Position numbers and translations under genes: made by a program
Shown: positions 40,295-50,795 of the stretch, one piece after another
Position numbering within the stretch: position 1 is the stretch's first letter
How the letters are laid out: the number at the start of each line of letters is the position of its first letter
Notes under the pieces: generated by a model
The model's database searches: none
Seen by the model: the letters and a program-made list of their open reading frames with translations, nothing else
What the model was told of the DNA's origin: nothing
NCBI RefSeq assembly: GCF_001839655.2
Contig: NZ_CP056087.1
Span: 4,588,001 to 4,652,000 of the forward strand
Direction: 5' to 3'
DNA length: 64,000 nt
Source of the DNA: Pseudomonas argentinensis
GTDB taxonomy: Bacteria; Pseudomonadota; Gammaproteobacteria; Pseudomonadales; Pseudomonadaceae

Positions 40295-41315
40295 ACACGC
40301 TCTGCGGGGCTCGCTCGCAAAGCCGCTTGAGCGCTGCCACCCAGCTCGGATGGTCGTTCAGGCAGGGCACCAGCTCCAGGCTTTCACCGCCCGCCCCCTG
40401 GAACTGCTCACGGCCGCGATCACCGATCTCCTCCAACGTCTCGATGCAGTCGGCCACGAAGGCCGGGCACATCACCAGCAGCTTTTTCACGCCCTGGGCG
40501 GCCAGCTCGTCGAGGCGCGCCTCGGTGTAGGGCTCGATCCACTTGTCCTTGCCCAGGCGCGACTGGAAGGAGACCGACCACTGCTCCGGCCGCAGGCCCA
40601 TGCGCGTGGCGAAGGCTTCGGCGCTGCGCATGCACTGGGCGCGGTAGCAGGTGGCGAGCACCTCGGGCGACGCCGTGCGGCAGCAGTCGGGTCCGCGCAG
40701 GCAGTGGCCAGTCGCATCGAGCTTGCGCAGGTGCCGCTCCGGCAAACCGTGGAAACTCAGCAGCAGGTGATCGAACTCCTTTTCCAGGTAGGGCCGGGCG
40801 CTGTCGGCCAGGGCCTCGATGTAATCGGGGTCCTGGAAGAACGGCGGCAGGATCGAGAAGCGGATCGGCAGCTTGCGCTCGCGCACCACGCGCTTGGCCT
40901 CCTCGATCACCGTGGTGGTGGTGCTGTCGGCGAACTGCGGGTACAGCGGCGCCAGGGTGACCTGGGTGATGCCCTGCCCGGCCAGGCGGGTCAGCACAGT
41001 GTCCAGGGACGGCTCGCCATAGCGCATGGCCAGCTCCACCGGCCCCTGGGTCCACTGGCTCTTCATCGCCGCCTGCAGGCGCTTGCTGAGCACGACCAAC
41101 GGCGAGCCCTCCGGCCACCAGATCGACGCATAGGCGTGGGCCGACTGCGCCGGGCGGCGGATCAGAATCAGCGAGACCAGCAGCCGGCGCAGCGGCCAGG
41201 GCAGGTCGACCACGTAGGGGTCCATGAGGAATTGATTGAGATAACTGCGTACATCGGCGACTTCGGTGGACGCCGGCGAGCCGAGGTTGACCAGAAGTAA
41301 GGCGTGATCGGTCAT
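40293..41315 (-). CDS. hemH: Ferrochelatase
   Basis: HemH inserts Fe(II) into protoporphyrin IX, the last step of haem synthesis. The 340 residues start [17 protein letters not shown] and carry the signature [13 protein letters not shown] with the catalytic His. The ATG at 41315 was chosen because similarity begins there. The epimerase gene lies 54 bp upstream on the same strand, so the two probably share a transcript. Confidence 0.96.
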   Translation of the reverse strand: MTDHALLLVNLGSPASTEVADVRSYLNQFLMDPYVVDLPWPLRRLLVSLILIRRPAQSAHAYASIWWPEGSPLVVLSKRLQAAMKSQWTQGPVELAMRYGEPSLDTVLTRLAGQGITQVTLAPLYPQFADSTTTTVIEEAKRVVRERKLPIRFSILPPFFQDPDYIEALADSARPYLEKEFDHLLLSFHGLPERHLRKLDATGHCLRGPDCCRTASPEVLATCYRAQCMRSAEAFATRMGLRPEQWSVSFQSRLGKDKWIEPYTEARLDELAAQGVKKLLVMCPAFVADCIETLEEIGDRGREQFQGAGGESLELVPCLNDHPSWVAALKRLCERAPQSV

Positions 41316-41369
41316 GCAATATCCCTTGAAGGTGCCACGATCAGGACCCACCCGGATCGCGAACAGGTG

Positions 41370-42269
41370 TTAATGAAGGCTCAACAGGTCGACCAGCGCC
41401 ACGTCCAAGCGGCTGAAGCGGAACTCGAAGCCCGCCTCCTGCGCCCTGACCGGCAAGGCGTGCTGGCCACCAAGCAACAGCAGCGCCATTTCCCCAAGCC
41501 CCGCGCGCAAGGCGAAGCCCGGCAACGGCACGATGGCCGGTCGATGCACGGCGTGGCCAAGCTCACTGGCGAATTCGGCGTTGCGCACCGGGTGCGGCGC
41601 GCACGCATTATAAGGACCGCTCGCCTGCTCACGCTGCAAGAGAAAATCAATCAGGGCGATTTGATCGGCGATGTGAATCCACGGCATCCACTGGCGTCCA
41701 TTGCCGATGCGCCCGCCCAGGCCGAAACGAAACGGCGTGACCATGCGCTTGAGAACGCCGCCGTCCCTGGCCAGCACCAGGCCGGTACGCAGCAACACCA
41801 CGCGGATGCCTAGCGCCTCGGCCTGCTGGGCGCTCTCCTCCCAGGCGATGCACAACTGGGCGGCAAAGTCGGCGCCGGGCTTGGCCTGCTCATCGACGAT
41901 ATGCTCGCCGGCGTCGCCGTACCAGCCCACCGCCGAGCCGGACAGCAGCACTGCCGGCTTCTGCTCGCGGCCCTGCAGCCAGGTCACCAGGCGCTCGGTG
42001 AGCCCGATGCGGCTCTCCCACAAGAGCTGTTTGCGCGCCTTGCTCCACGGGCGATCCGCGATAGGCGCACCGGCCAGATTGACCACCGCGTCGAGCGGCT
42101 CGTCGCCAACCTCCTCGAGGCGGGAGACGCCACGCACCCGGGTTCCGCAAAGCACCGGCACCTGTTCGGGGCGCCGGCTCCACACGGTCAGTTGATGGCC
42201 CTGTTCGGCCCACTGGTGACAGAGCGCCCGACCAATCAGGCCGGTACCGCCAGTAATCAGGATATGCAT
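41370..42269 (-). CDS. TIGR01777 family NAD-dependent epimerase
   Basis: The 299-residue protein starts MHILITGGTGLIGRALC, the dinucleotide-binding GxxGxxG of extended short-chain dehydrogenases, and contains SGSAVGWYGD, typical of the TIGR01777/YfcH family. AGGAG precedes the ATG. Substrate unknown. In many gammaproteobacteria this gene sits near photolyase genes, as here. Confidence 0.92.
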   Translation of the reverse strand: MHILITGGTGLIGRALCHQWAEQGHQLTVWSRRPEQVPVLCGTRVRGVSRLEEVGDEPLDAVVNLAGAPIADRPWSKARKQLLWESRIGLTERLVTWLQGREQKPAVLLSGSAVGWYGDAGEHIVDEQAKPGADFAAQLCIAWEESAQQAEALGIRVVLLRTGLVLARDGGVLKRMVTPFRFGLGGRIGNGRQWMPWIHIADQIALIDFLLQREQASGPYNACAPHPVRNAEFASELGHAVHRPAIVPLPGFALRAGLGEMALLLLGGQHALPVRAQEAGFEFRFSRLDVALVDLLSLH

Positions 42270-42296
42270 GGCAGACTCCTCGTTATTGTGGTCTAA

Positions 42297-42540
42297 GAAC
42301 CTGTTCACGATCTCGCGAGCTAGAGCCATACCAGGCCTAGGCGGCCCCGCAAAAACAGGCGAGGAAGCGGACTGGGCTCGCACGCGAGTTTACGAGCTGT
42401 AAATGAGCATTACTCGCTTCGCTCGCCCCTTCGGGGCCGCACTAAAGTGCGTTAACCGCAAGCGGCTTTCCGACCGGGCTGGCGATCCAGCCTGTTTTCA
42501 ACGCAGCAGGGCCGACGCGCAGCAGATCGTGAACAGGTTC
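42297..42540. mobile_element. 244-bp MITE with perfect 17-bp inverted repeats and TAA target duplication
   Basis: The ends are GAACCTGTTCACGATCT (42297-42313) and its exact reverse complement (42524-42540). TAA flanks both sides (42294-42296 and 42541-42543). The interior, about 210 bp, has several small hairpins (for example CCCCTTCGGGG) and no reading frame for a transposase. Three-base TNA duplications and CCTGTT-type ends suit the IS5 family (IS1031 group), so it probably moved with such a transposase. The ends are the same as those of the 213-bp elements, but the interior differs. Confidence 0.88.
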
Positions 42541-44003
<1,463 letters not shown>

Positions 44004-44038
44004 ACCTGGCAGCGGCGACCGGCTCTGCGCTTACACCC

Positions 44039-44062
44039 TGTACAGGAAATTTGACTTGTACA
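44039..44062 (+). promoter_or_regulatory. LitR-type operator 1, overlapping a sigma-70 promoter
   Basis: TGTACA (44039-44044), 12 bp, TGTACA (44057-44062): a perfect match to the T(G/A)TACA-N12-TGTA(C/T)A consensus I recall for class II LitR in P. putida. It overlaps a promoter with -35 TTGACT at 44051-44056 and -10 TAAGAT at 44073-44078 (16-bp spacer), so a bound regulator would block or reshape it. Confidence 0.75.
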
Positions 44063-44088
44063 AGATCAGGCTTAAGATGAAATAACCC

Positions 44089-44112
44089 TGTACAGAAATA
44101 AATCCTTGTACA
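44089..44112 (+). promoter_or_regulatory. LitR-type operator 2
   Basis: A second perfect TGTACA-N12-TGTACA (44089-44094 and 44107-44112), 50 bp after the first. It lies between the promoter and the ATG at 44135, close to the GAAGG ribosome-binding site. Confidence 0.72.
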
Positions 44113-44134
44113 AGGTCATTTCCGAAGGTGTGCC

Positions 44135-45103
44135 ATGCTCGTCAGCCCGCTCCACCGCAGAAAACCCGCGCTTGGCGTCAGCGCCTGCCTGCTCGGTGCC
44201 GAAGTTCGCTACAACGGCGGGCACAAGGCGTCGAGGCTGTGCCTGGACCAGTTGAGCGAATATTTCGACTTCGTGCCCTACTGTCCCGAGGTCGCCATTG
44301 GCCTGGGTACGCCGCGCGAGCCCATTCGCCTGGTCGGCGACCCTGGCGCGCCGCGAGCCGTGGGCACCGTCCACCCGGATCAGGATCACACCGACGCCCT
44401 GGCGGCCTACGGTGAACAGGTGGCAGCCGAGCTGCCCGCCATCAGCGGCTACATCGTCATGCAGCAATCGCCGTCCTGCGGCCTGGAGCGGGTCAAGGTC
44501 TACCAGGACAACGGCCACCCGAGCGAGCCGAAGGGGCGCGGCATCTTCACCCGTGTGCTCACCGAGCGCCACCCGAACCTGCCCATCGAGGAGGAAGGCC
44601 GGCTAAACGACCCGGTGCTGCGCGAGAACTTCCTGACCCGGGTATTCACCTATTCGCAGTGGCAGACGCTGTGCGAATCGGGTCTCACCCGCGGCAAACT
44701 GATCGAATTCCACGCCCGTCACAAGTACCTGCTGATGGCCACCGACCCGCTGCGCTACAAGCGCCTGGGCCGGCTGCTCGGCGACCTGTCCGGGGAGGAC
44801 CTGGACGAACTGGCCAGCCACTACATCGCCGAGCTGATGACCGCCCTCAAGCGCTGCGCCACCCGCGGCACCCACAGCAACGTGCTACAGCACCTGAGCG
44901 GCTACCTCAAGGGCGCCCTGAGCGCCGAGGAAAAGCAGGAAATGCAGCAGCTGATCAGCCAGTACCGCGAGGGCATCATTCCGCTGGTGGTGCCACTGAC
45001 GCTGCTCAAGCACCATTTCCGCCAGCACCCTGATCGCTACATCGCCCAGCAGGTCTACCTGCAGCCGCACCCGGAAAACCTCAGCCTGCGAAACGCGCTA
45101 TGA
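44135..45103 (+). CDS. DUF523 and DUF1722 fusion protein
   Basis: The 322 residues join two domains. DUF523 (about 10-155) has conserved Cys in GVSACLLGAEVRYNGGHK, YCPEVAIGLGTPREP and QQSPSCGLERVKVY, which could hold an iron-sulfur cluster or thiouridine chemistry. DUF1722 (YbgA-like, about 190-305) has FHARHKYLLMATDP. This fusion is frequently encoded next to phrB. It is the first gene of the predicted light-controlled operon and overlaps the regulator gene by 4 bp. Biochemical function unknown. Confidence 0.9.
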   Translation: MLVSPLHRRKPALGVSACLLGAEVRYNGGHKASRLCLDQLSEYFDFVPYCPEVAIGLGTPREPIRLVGDPGAPRAVGTVHPDQDHTDALAAYGEQVAAELPAISGYIVMQQSPSCGLERVKVYQDNGHPSEPKGRGIFTRVLTERHPNLPIEEEGRLNDPVLRENFLTRVFTYSQWQTLCESGLTRGKLIEFHARHKYLLMATDPLRYKRLGRLLGDLSGEDLDELASHYIAELMTALKRCATRGTHSNVLQHLSGYLKGALSAEEKQEMQQLISQYREGIIPLVVPLTLLKHHFRQHPDRYIAQQVYLQPHPENLSLRNAL

Positions 45104-46044
45104 GCCAGCCGACCTCCAGCGAGCCGGACGCCAGCACCACCCAGGACCTGGTTGCCAAGGGCTACCTGCCGATTCGCGACGTGGCCAGCATCACCGGCGT
45201 CAACCCGGTCACCCTGCGCGCCTGGGAGCGCCGCTACGGCCTGATCGTGCCGCACCGCACCACCAAGGGCCATCGCCTGTACTCCCCCGAACAGGTGCAG
45301 ACCATCCAGACCGTGATCGGCTGGTTGAACCGCGGCGTCTCTGTCGGCCAGGTGAAGAGTCTGCTGCGCGCCGACCAGCCGCTGCCCGCCGAGCAGGCCT
45401 CGCAGTGGCAGGAAAAACGTGACCGCCTGTGCGATGCCATCCATGCCCTGGACGAGCGGCGACTGGACGAGCGCTTCAATGCCGAACTGGCGCTCTATCC
45501 AGTACAGATCCTTTGCCAGCACCTGCTGCTGCCGCTGCTGGTGACCCTCGAAACGCGCTGGCCGCAACGGCCCGGGGCGGCCACCGAACGGCTGTTCCTG
45601 CACAGCTGGCTGCGCAGCAAGCTCGGTGCGCGGGTCTATCACGACAACCGCCAGCATCAGGGTCAGCCGCTGATGCTGATCAACCTGTGCCAGTCACCGA
45701 TGTCGCCGCAGCTGTGGCTCTGTGCCTGGCTGATCGGCACCGCCGGCTGCCCGGTGGACGCCTTCGATGGGCCGATGCCGATCGGCGAACTCCCCCTGGC
45801 CCTCAGCCGCCGGCGCCCGCGCGCCCTGCTGCTGTTCTGTGAAGCCGACTCCAACACCAGCGCCCAGTCGTCGCTGCAACACTGGCTCGACGACCATGGC
45901 CTGCCCTGCCTGCTGATCGGTATCGAAGACCAGCAGGAGGCCGAGCAACTGGTCGCCCGTGCCCCCGTCTCGGCGGATATCACCGTCGTCGCCGACCCGC
46001 TGGCGGCGCTGCAACACCTCGCAGATCGTCATCTGCTCGAATAG
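45100..46044 (+). CDS. MerR family regulator, class II LitR/CarH-like
   Basis: The 314-residue protein has a MerR-type helix-turn-helix at about 20-85 (IRDVASITGVNPVTLRAWER), then a helical and a Rossmann-type region corresponding to the cobalamin-binding half of CarH/LitR. The cobalamin-binding DxHxxG motif is absent (the place reads NLCQSPMS), and the W-x9-EH light-sensing motif is altered (W followed by ER). This fits class II LitR, which does not use vitamin B12 itself and depends on partner photoreceptors. It overlaps the previous gene by 4 bp and precedes phrB by 8 bp. Confidence 0.85.
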   Translation: MSQPTSSEPDASTTQDLVAKGYLPIRDVASITGVNPVTLRAWERRYGLIVPHRTTKGHRLYSPEQVQTIQTVIGWLNRGVSVGQVKSLLRADQPLPAEQASQWQEKRDRLCDAIHALDERRLDERFNAELALYPVQILCQHLLLPLLVTLETRWPQRPGAATERLFLHSWLRSKLGARVYHDNRQHQGQPLMLINLCQSPMSPQLWLCAWLIGTAGCPVDAFDGPMPIGELPLALSRRRPRALLLFCEADSNTSAQSSLQHWLDDHGLPCLLIGIEDQQEAEQLVARAPVSADITVVADPLAALQHLADRHLLE

Positions 46045-46052
46045 GAAGTCCC

Positions 46053-47501
46053 ATGCTGCAACTGATGTGGTTTCGAACCGATCTGCGGGTTACCGACAAC
46101 AGCGCCCTTGCCGCCGCCATGCAGGCCGGGCCGACGGTCGCCGTGTTCCTGCTCAGTCCGGGCCAGTGGCAGCAGCACGACGATGCGCCCTGCAAGGTGG
46201 ATTTCTGGCTACGCAATCTCGCCGAGCTGAGCCGCGAGCTAAAGCGCCTCAACGTGCCGCTGCTGATACGCGAGGCCGATCTCTGGAGCGCCACCCCCCA
46301 GGTGCTCGGCACCCTCGCCCAGGAGCTGCAAGCCACCGCCCTGCACCTGAACGAGGAATATGGCGTCAATGAAAGCCGTCGTGATCAGGCCGTGGCTGCC
46401 GCGCTGGAGGAACTTGGTGTCAACGTTCGCAGCCACCTCGATCGCCTGCTGTTCAGGCCGGGCAGCGTACTGACCCGCACCGGCACCTATTTCAAGGTAT
46501 ACAGCCAGTTCCGCGGCGTCTGTTATCAACGCCTGCACACCGCCCTGCCGGCCCTGCTGCCGCTGCCCAAGGCGCAGGGCAAGCTGAAGATCGCCGCCGA
46601 TTCGCTGCCCGAACAGGTCGAGGGTTTCGAGGCGCCCAGCCAGGCCCTGCGCGAGGCCTGGCCCGCCGGCGAGCACGCCGCCCGCGAGCGTCTGCAGCGC
46701 TTCGCCGACGAGTGGATCGAGGACTACCACGACAACCGCGACTTTCCCGTCCGCCCCGGTACCAGCCAGCTCTCGGCTTATCTTGCCGCCGGCGTGCTGT
46801 CGCCGCGCCAGTGCCTGCACGCGGCGCTGAACGCCAACGCCGGCGAGTTCGAAAGCGGCAGCCAGGGCGCGGTCACCTGGATCAACGAGCTGATCTGGCG
46901 CGAGTTCTACGCCCATATTCTGGTCGGCTACCCGCGCGTCTCCATGGCCCGTGCCTTTCGCCCGGAAACCGAGGTCCTGCCCTGGCGCAGCAGCGGTACG
47001 GATCTGCTGGCCTGGCAGGAAGGGCGAACCGGTATTCCGATCATCGACGCGGCCATGCGCCAGATGCTGGCTACCGGCTGGATGCATAACCGCCTGCGCA
47101 TGGTGGTGGCAATGTTCCTGACCAAGAACCTGTTGATCGACTGGCGCGAAGGCGAGCGCTTCTTCATGCGCCACCTGATCGACGGCGACCTGGCCGCCAA
47201 TAACGGTGGCTGGCAGTGGAGCGCCTCGACCGGCACCGACTCGGTGCCCTACTTCCGCATCTTCAACCCGATCAGCCAGTCCCAGCGCTTCGACCCGGAC
47301 GGCCGCTTCATTCGCCAGTGGCTCCCCGAGCTGGCCTCGCTCAGCGACAAGGCCATTCACGACCCGCATGCCGGCAAGGGTCAGGCCAGCCTGTTCGGCG
47401 GCGGCGTGGATTATCCCAAGCCGATCGTCGACCTGCGTGCCAGCCGCCAACGTGCGCTGGAGGCCTTCAAGAACCTGCCTTCGGCCAGCGAATCGGCATG
47501 A
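46053..47501 (+). CDS. phrB: Deoxyribodipyrimidine photolyase
   Basis: PhrB repairs cyclobutane pyrimidine dimers with blue light. The 482-residue class I enzyme has an N-terminal antenna (folate-binding) domain (MLQLMWFRTDLRVTDN) and a C-terminal FAD domain with TSQLSAYLAAGVLSPRQC, ELIWREFYAHIL, GWMHNRLRMVVAMFLTKNL and NNGGWQWSASTGTD, the conserved Trp-containing active-site region. It is the third gene of the DUF523/1722-LitR-phrB operon, so light-induced expression is likely. Confidence 0.97.
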   Translation: MLQLMWFRTDLRVTDNSALAAAMQAGPTVAVFLLSPGQWQQHDDAPCKVDFWLRNLAELSRELKRLNVPLLIREADLWSATPQVLGTLAQELQATALHLNEEYGVNESRRDQAVAAALEELGVNVRSHLDRLLFRPGSVLTRTGTYFKVYSQFRGVCYQRLHTALPALLPLPKAQGKLKIAADSLPEQVEGFEAPSQALREAWPAGEHAARERLQRFADEWIEDYHDNRDFPVRPGTSQLSAYLAAGVLSPRQCLHAALNANAGEFESGSQGAVTWINELIWREFYAHILVGYPRVSMARAFRPETEVLPWRSSGTDLLAWQEGRTGIPIIDAAMRQMLATGWMHNRLRMVVAMFLTKNLLIDWREGERFFMRHLIDGDLAANNGGWQWSASTGTDSVPYFRIFNPISQSQRFDPDGRFIRQWLPELASLSDKAIHDPHAGKGQASLFGGGVDYPKPIVDLRASRQRALEAFKNLPSASESA

Positions 47502-47506
47502 GCGCA

Positions 47507-47530
47507 ACCGGCGCCAGCAGCGGCGCCGGT
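47507..47530 (+). terminator. Hairpin after phrB
   Basis: ACCGGCGCC and GGCGCCGGT form a perfect 9-bp stem with a 6-nt loop, 5 bp after the phrB stop. No T run follows; possible weak terminator. Confidence 0.45.
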
Positions 47531-47665
47531 AACGCCCTGGCCGAGTGTCTGGTGCTGGGCGAGCGTGACATCTCCTGACACGCCGCTGGCTTGCATGCGC
47601 CTGCGTGGGCCAGGCAACATCGGCGGCCTTTTTCGCAGCCGCCAGGCACCTGACCGGATCCTCCG

Positions 47666-48163
47666 ATGCCCAGACATTCGCTCAACGCTCTGCTGTTTCT
47701 CGTCGGCTGGCTCGCCTGCGTCCTCGGCGGCGGTCAATGGCTGTGGACGGTCGTCGCGGTGCTGCTGGTGCACCTGGTGCGGATCGGCAGTTGGCAGCGC
47801 GAGGGCAGGCTGTTGGTGAGCACTTTCCTGTTCGGCAGTGCCATGGACAGCTTTCTGCTGCAGTTGGGTTTCTTCGACTTCGGTGAAGCGCGCCAACTGA
47901 TTCCGCCGTGGCAAGCGCTTATCTGGCTCTTGGTGGGCACCACCCTCTACCACTGCCTGGCGTGGACGGCCAAACCCTGGTGGCGCGCCAGCCTTGTGGG
48001 CGCCGGCTTCGCCCTGCTTTCCTACGGCGCCAGCACCTGTCTCGGCCTGGTGCGCCTGCCCCATGGCGAGGCCGCCACCCTGGCGCTGGCGGCGCTGGTC
48101 TGGGCCATCGTGCTGCCGCTACTGCACGGCTTCGCCCGGCTCTACGCCGCCCGCCCGATGTAA
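47666..48163 (+). CDS. DUF2878 family membrane protein
   Basis: The 165-residue protein is made of about five hydrophobic helices with short loops (starts MPRHSLNALLFLVGWLACVL; conserved STFLFGSAMDSFLLQLGFF and PPWQALIWLLVGTTLYHC). This is the DUF2878 pattern, another family that clusters with photolyase, DUF1365 and cyclopropane-fatty-acid genes. It lies 164 bp after phrB and may be transcribed separately. Function unknown. Confidence 0.85.
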   Translation: MPRHSLNALLFLVGWLACVLGGGQWLWTVVAVLLVHLVRIGSWQREGRLLVSTFLFGSAMDSFLLQLGFFDFGEARQLIPPWQALIWLLVGTTLYHCLAWTAKPWWRASLVGAGFALLSYGASTCLGLVRLPHGEAATLALAALVWAIVLPLLHGFARLYAARPM

Positions 48164-48203
48164 GGTTTGCTTGGCAGCGCGGCGCCTGGCGTAGACTAGG
48201 CCA

Positions 48204-48515
48204 ATGAGCGATACCCAACGGATTCCCCATACCCAGGTCGACGAACAGGTCAGTTGCAGCACTTGCGCGGCCTGCTGCTGCCAGTTGGAGGTGATGCTGA
48301 TCACCGATACCGGCGTACCCGAGCGTTTTATCGACAGCGATGAGTGGGGCGGCGAAGTCATGCGTCGCCTCGACGACGGCTGGTGCGCCGCGCTGGATCG
48401 CGACAGCATGCGCTGCAGCATTTATGAAGTACGGCCGTTGATTTGCCGCGAGTTCGAAATGGGCGCGCCGGAATGCCTGGAAGAGCGCCGCGGTATCAAC
48501 ACGATCTATCGCTGA
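48204..48515 (+). CDS. YkgJ family cysteine cluster protein
   Basis: The 103-residue protein has the N-terminal Cys cluster CSTCAACCCQLE, a middle Cys in DGWCAALDRDSMRCSIYEVRP and a third group near PLICREFEMGAPEC. Eight conserved Cys in this arrangement define the YkgJ/UPF0153 family, thought to bind zinc or an iron-sulfur cluster. No function has been established. It ends at a terminator shared with the convergent pagL. Confidence 0.88.
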   Translation: MSDTQRIPHTQVDEQVSCSTCAACCCQLEVMLITDTGVPERFIDSDEWGGEVMRRLDDGWCAALDRDSMRCSIYEVRPLICREFEMGAPECLEERRGINTIYR

Positions 48516-48557
48516 CGGCGTTATACATACATAAGAACATGCATAAAAATATGCATA

Positions 48558-48584
48558 AAAAAACCGGACGATGGTCCGGCTTTT
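48558..48584. terminator. Bidirectional terminator between YkgJ and pagL genes
   Basis: AAAAAA, the stem CCGGAC/GTCCGG with a 4-nt loop, then CTTTT. It sits between two convergent genes. Upstream, ATGCATAAAAATATGCAT forms a second AT-rich palindrome. Confidence 0.8.
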
Positions 48585-48600
48585 CTATGCTGCCGCGAAC

Positions 48601-49119
48601 TTAGAAGTTCAGCCGGTAGTGCAGCGAATAGGCTTCGACGCCATCGTTGGGCTGCTTGATACCGGCGTTGGAATAGTGGATTGCACGAATACCCACCTCA
48701 TGACCACCGGCGAAACGCAGGCCCGCACCGATGCGGTCCTCGAACTGGAACGACGAACCCAGGTCGTTGGACTCCAGACGCGTGCTGGAGAAGGCCGCTA
48801 CCCCGATACCGGCTTCCAGATAGGGTTTGACGGTTTGCCCGGCGAATTCGTAAACGAATACCGGCGCGAAGGAAACGCTGTGATTGGTGGACGTGTCATC
48901 CCCCTGCCAGTAGGTGTAACCGGCATCCCAGTAGCCACCGAGATGACCGACGCTGCTTTCGAACCAGCGGCTGTTGAAATCGAACTGAGCACCGAGGCGA
49001 TAAACCATGGTGGAATCGCCAGACTGACCCACGGAAAAGGTCAAACCCGTTGCCTGAGCGGCTGTAACCGATCCAAGAGACAACGCAACTGCAGCGGCCA
49101 AGCCAACCAGCTTCTTCAT
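48601..49119 (-). CDS. pagL: Lipid A 3-O-deacylase PagL
   Basis: PagL removes the 3-hydroxyacyl chain from lipid A at the outer membrane. The 172-residue precursor has a signal peptide (MKKLVGLAAAVALSLGSVTAAQA) and an eight-strand beta-barrel ending in an aromatic residue (YRLNF). The catalytic triad is present in AIHYSNAGIKQPNDGVEAY: His, Ser two residues later, and Glu fourteen residues after His. Its position beside murI is the same as in P. aeruginosa. PagL is PhoPQ-controlled in some Gram-negative bacteria; no such site is evident here. Confidence 0.92.
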   Translation of the reverse strand: MKKLVGLAAAVALSLGSVTAAQATGLTFSVGQSGDSTMVYRLGAQFDFNSRWFESSVGHLGGYWDAGYTYWQGDDTSTNHSVSFAPVFVYEFAGQTVKPYLEAGIGVAAFSSTRLESNDLGSSFQFEDRIGAGLRFAGGHEVGIRAIHYSNAGIKQPNDGVEAYSLHYRLNF

Positions 49120-49219
49120 TGGAGCATCCTTCTAATAGGGACTTATTGGTCTTTTAAGTGCGGCACGGTGAAAACCACAGTTACAGACTTTAGACAAGTT
49201 CCGTTGGTTCTAGAAATAT

Positions 49220-50035
49220 TTAATGGCGTATCGCCCACTCAATATCTTCGGTCATCGGGCTCACCCGTTCGGCGCTGCCCCACAGCTGCGGCAATACGCG
49301 CTGCATGGCCAGCGGATCGCCGCTGCACCAGAACGCATCGGCACCACGGGGCCCGCTAGCCAGCAAATCGCGGCTGGCCAGCAGCCGTTGCAGCTGCCGG
49401 GCCACCGCCGCGCCGGTATCGATCAGGCTGATCGACGGATCCAGCCACTGCTCGAGCAATGGCTTGAGGAACGGATAGTGGGTGCAGCCGAGAATCAGTG
49501 TGTCGCAGCCCTCGGCCAACAAGGGGGCGACGTAACCGCGCAGCAGCCCATGCAACGCTGGATCGTCCAATTTACCTGCCTCGATCAGCTCGACCAACCC
49601 CGGGCAGGGCTGCGTCACCACCCGTACATCACTGGCGAACTGGTCGAGCAAGGCGGCGAAACGTGCGCTTTTAAGCGTACCGGTGGTGGCCAGCACGCCG
49701 ACCACCCCGGAGCGCGTAGCCGCCGCCGCCGGCTTCACGGCCGGCTCCATGGCCACGATCGGCAGGTGCGGATACAGGCTGCGCAGCTCGGCAACCCCGG
49801 CCACGGTTGCGGTGTTGCAGGCCAGCACCAGCGCCTTGGCACCGCGGGCGAGCAGAAAAGCGGCGATGGCCCGGCAGCGCTCGCGAATGTATTCGGGGCT
49901 TTTTTCCCCATAGGGCACATGGCCGCTGTCGGCCACGTAGAACAGCGTCTCATCGGGTAGCAAGGCGCGGATTTCCCGCAATACCGTGAGGCCACCGATG
50001 CCGGAATCGAACACCCCGATCGGCGCCTCAGCCAT
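49220..50035 (-). CDS. murI: Glutamate racemase
   Basis: MurI makes D-glutamate for peptidoglycan. The 271 residues have [14 protein letters not shown] (Asp, substrate binding), the first catalytic Cys in [11 protein letters not shown], and the second in [12 protein letters not shown]. The ATG at 50035 starts [12 protein letters not shown] and overlaps the end of moeB by 8 bp; an upstream ATG would extend deep into moeB. It is the last gene of the prmC-moeB-murI run. Confidence 0.96.
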   Translation of the reverse strand: MAEAPIGVFDSGIGGLTVLREIRALLPDETLFYVADSGHVPYGEKSPEYIRERCRAIAAFLLARGAKALVLACNTATVAGVAELRSLYPHLPIVAMEPAVKPAAAATRSGVVGVLATTGTLKSARFAALLDQFASDVRVVTQPCPGLVELIEAGKLDDPALHGLLRGYVAPLLAEGCDTLILGCTHYPFLKPLLEQWLDPSISLIDTGAAVARQLQRLLASRDLLASGPRGADAFWCSGDPLAMQRVLPQLWGSAERVSPMTEDIEWAIRH

Positions 50036-50795
50036 GGGCGGGGTTTCCGCACACGGCACAACCCGGGTCGCGCTTGACCCGCAGTTCACGGAACCGCGAA
50101 CCGAAGGCATCGATCAGCAGCAGCCGGCCGACCAGTGGTTCGCCAAAGCCGGCGAGCAGTTTCAACGCCTCCAGCGCCTGCAGGCTGCCGACCAGGCCGA
50201 CCAGCGGCCCGGCCACGCCCGCTTCGCTGCAGGTCAGCTCGGCCTCGCTGCCATGGCCATACAGGCAGTGGTAACAGGGGCTGTCCTCACGGCGCGGGTC
50301 GAACACCGACAGCTGGCCCTCCAGGCGGATCGCCGCGCCACTGACCAGTGGCCGGCGCGCCGCCACGCAGGCAGCGTTTACGGCTTCGCGGGTGGTGAAG
50401 TTGTCGGAGCAGTCGAGCACCAGATCGACCGCCGCCACGGCGGCAGCCAGGGAGTCGGCATCCAGCGCCTGGCGCTGGGCACGCAGGGTGATTGCGGGGT
50501 TGAGCGCCGCCAGCCGCGTCAGCGCCGAGTCGACCTTGCTCTGGCCGATGCTCGCGCAGTCGTGGGCGATCTGCCGCTGCAGGTTGCTCAAGTCGACGCG
50601 GTCGAAATCCGCCAGGTGCAGCTCGCCCACACCGGCGGCGGCCAGGTACAGGGCCACGGGCGAGCCGAGACCGCCAAGGCCGACGATCAGCACGCGGCTG
50701 CCTTTCAGGCGCAACTGGCCTGCGACATCGATCTGCGAAAGCAGAATCTGCCGGCTGTAGCGCAGCAGTTCCTCGTCGCTCAGGTGTTCATTCAT
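50028..50795 (-). CDS. moeB: MoeB/ThiF-type adenylyltransferase
   Basis: MoeB adenylates the C terminus of MoaD in molybdopterin synthesis. The 255-residue protein has the ATP-binding [21 protein letters not shown] near residue 35 and two CxxC zinc motifs (SPCYHCLYG and GCAVCGNP). The catalytic Cys found in some E1-like relatives cannot be assigned, so a ThiF-type role is possible. The start overlaps the prmC stop by 8 bp and the end overlaps murI by 8 bp, a tight translationally coupled set. Confidence 0.92.
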   Translation of the reverse strand: MNEHLSDEELLRYSRQILLSQIDVAGQLRLKGSRVLIVGLGGLGSPVALYLAAAGVGELHLADFDRVDLSNLQRQIAHDCASIGQSKVDSALTRLAALNPAITLRAQRQALDADSLAAAVAAVDLVLDCSDNFTTREAVNAACVAARRPLVSGAAIRLEGQLSVFDPRREDSPCYHCLYGHGSEAELTCSEAGVAGPLVGLVGSLQALEALKLLAGFGEPLVGRLLLIDAFGSRFRELRVKRDPGCAVCGNPAHG

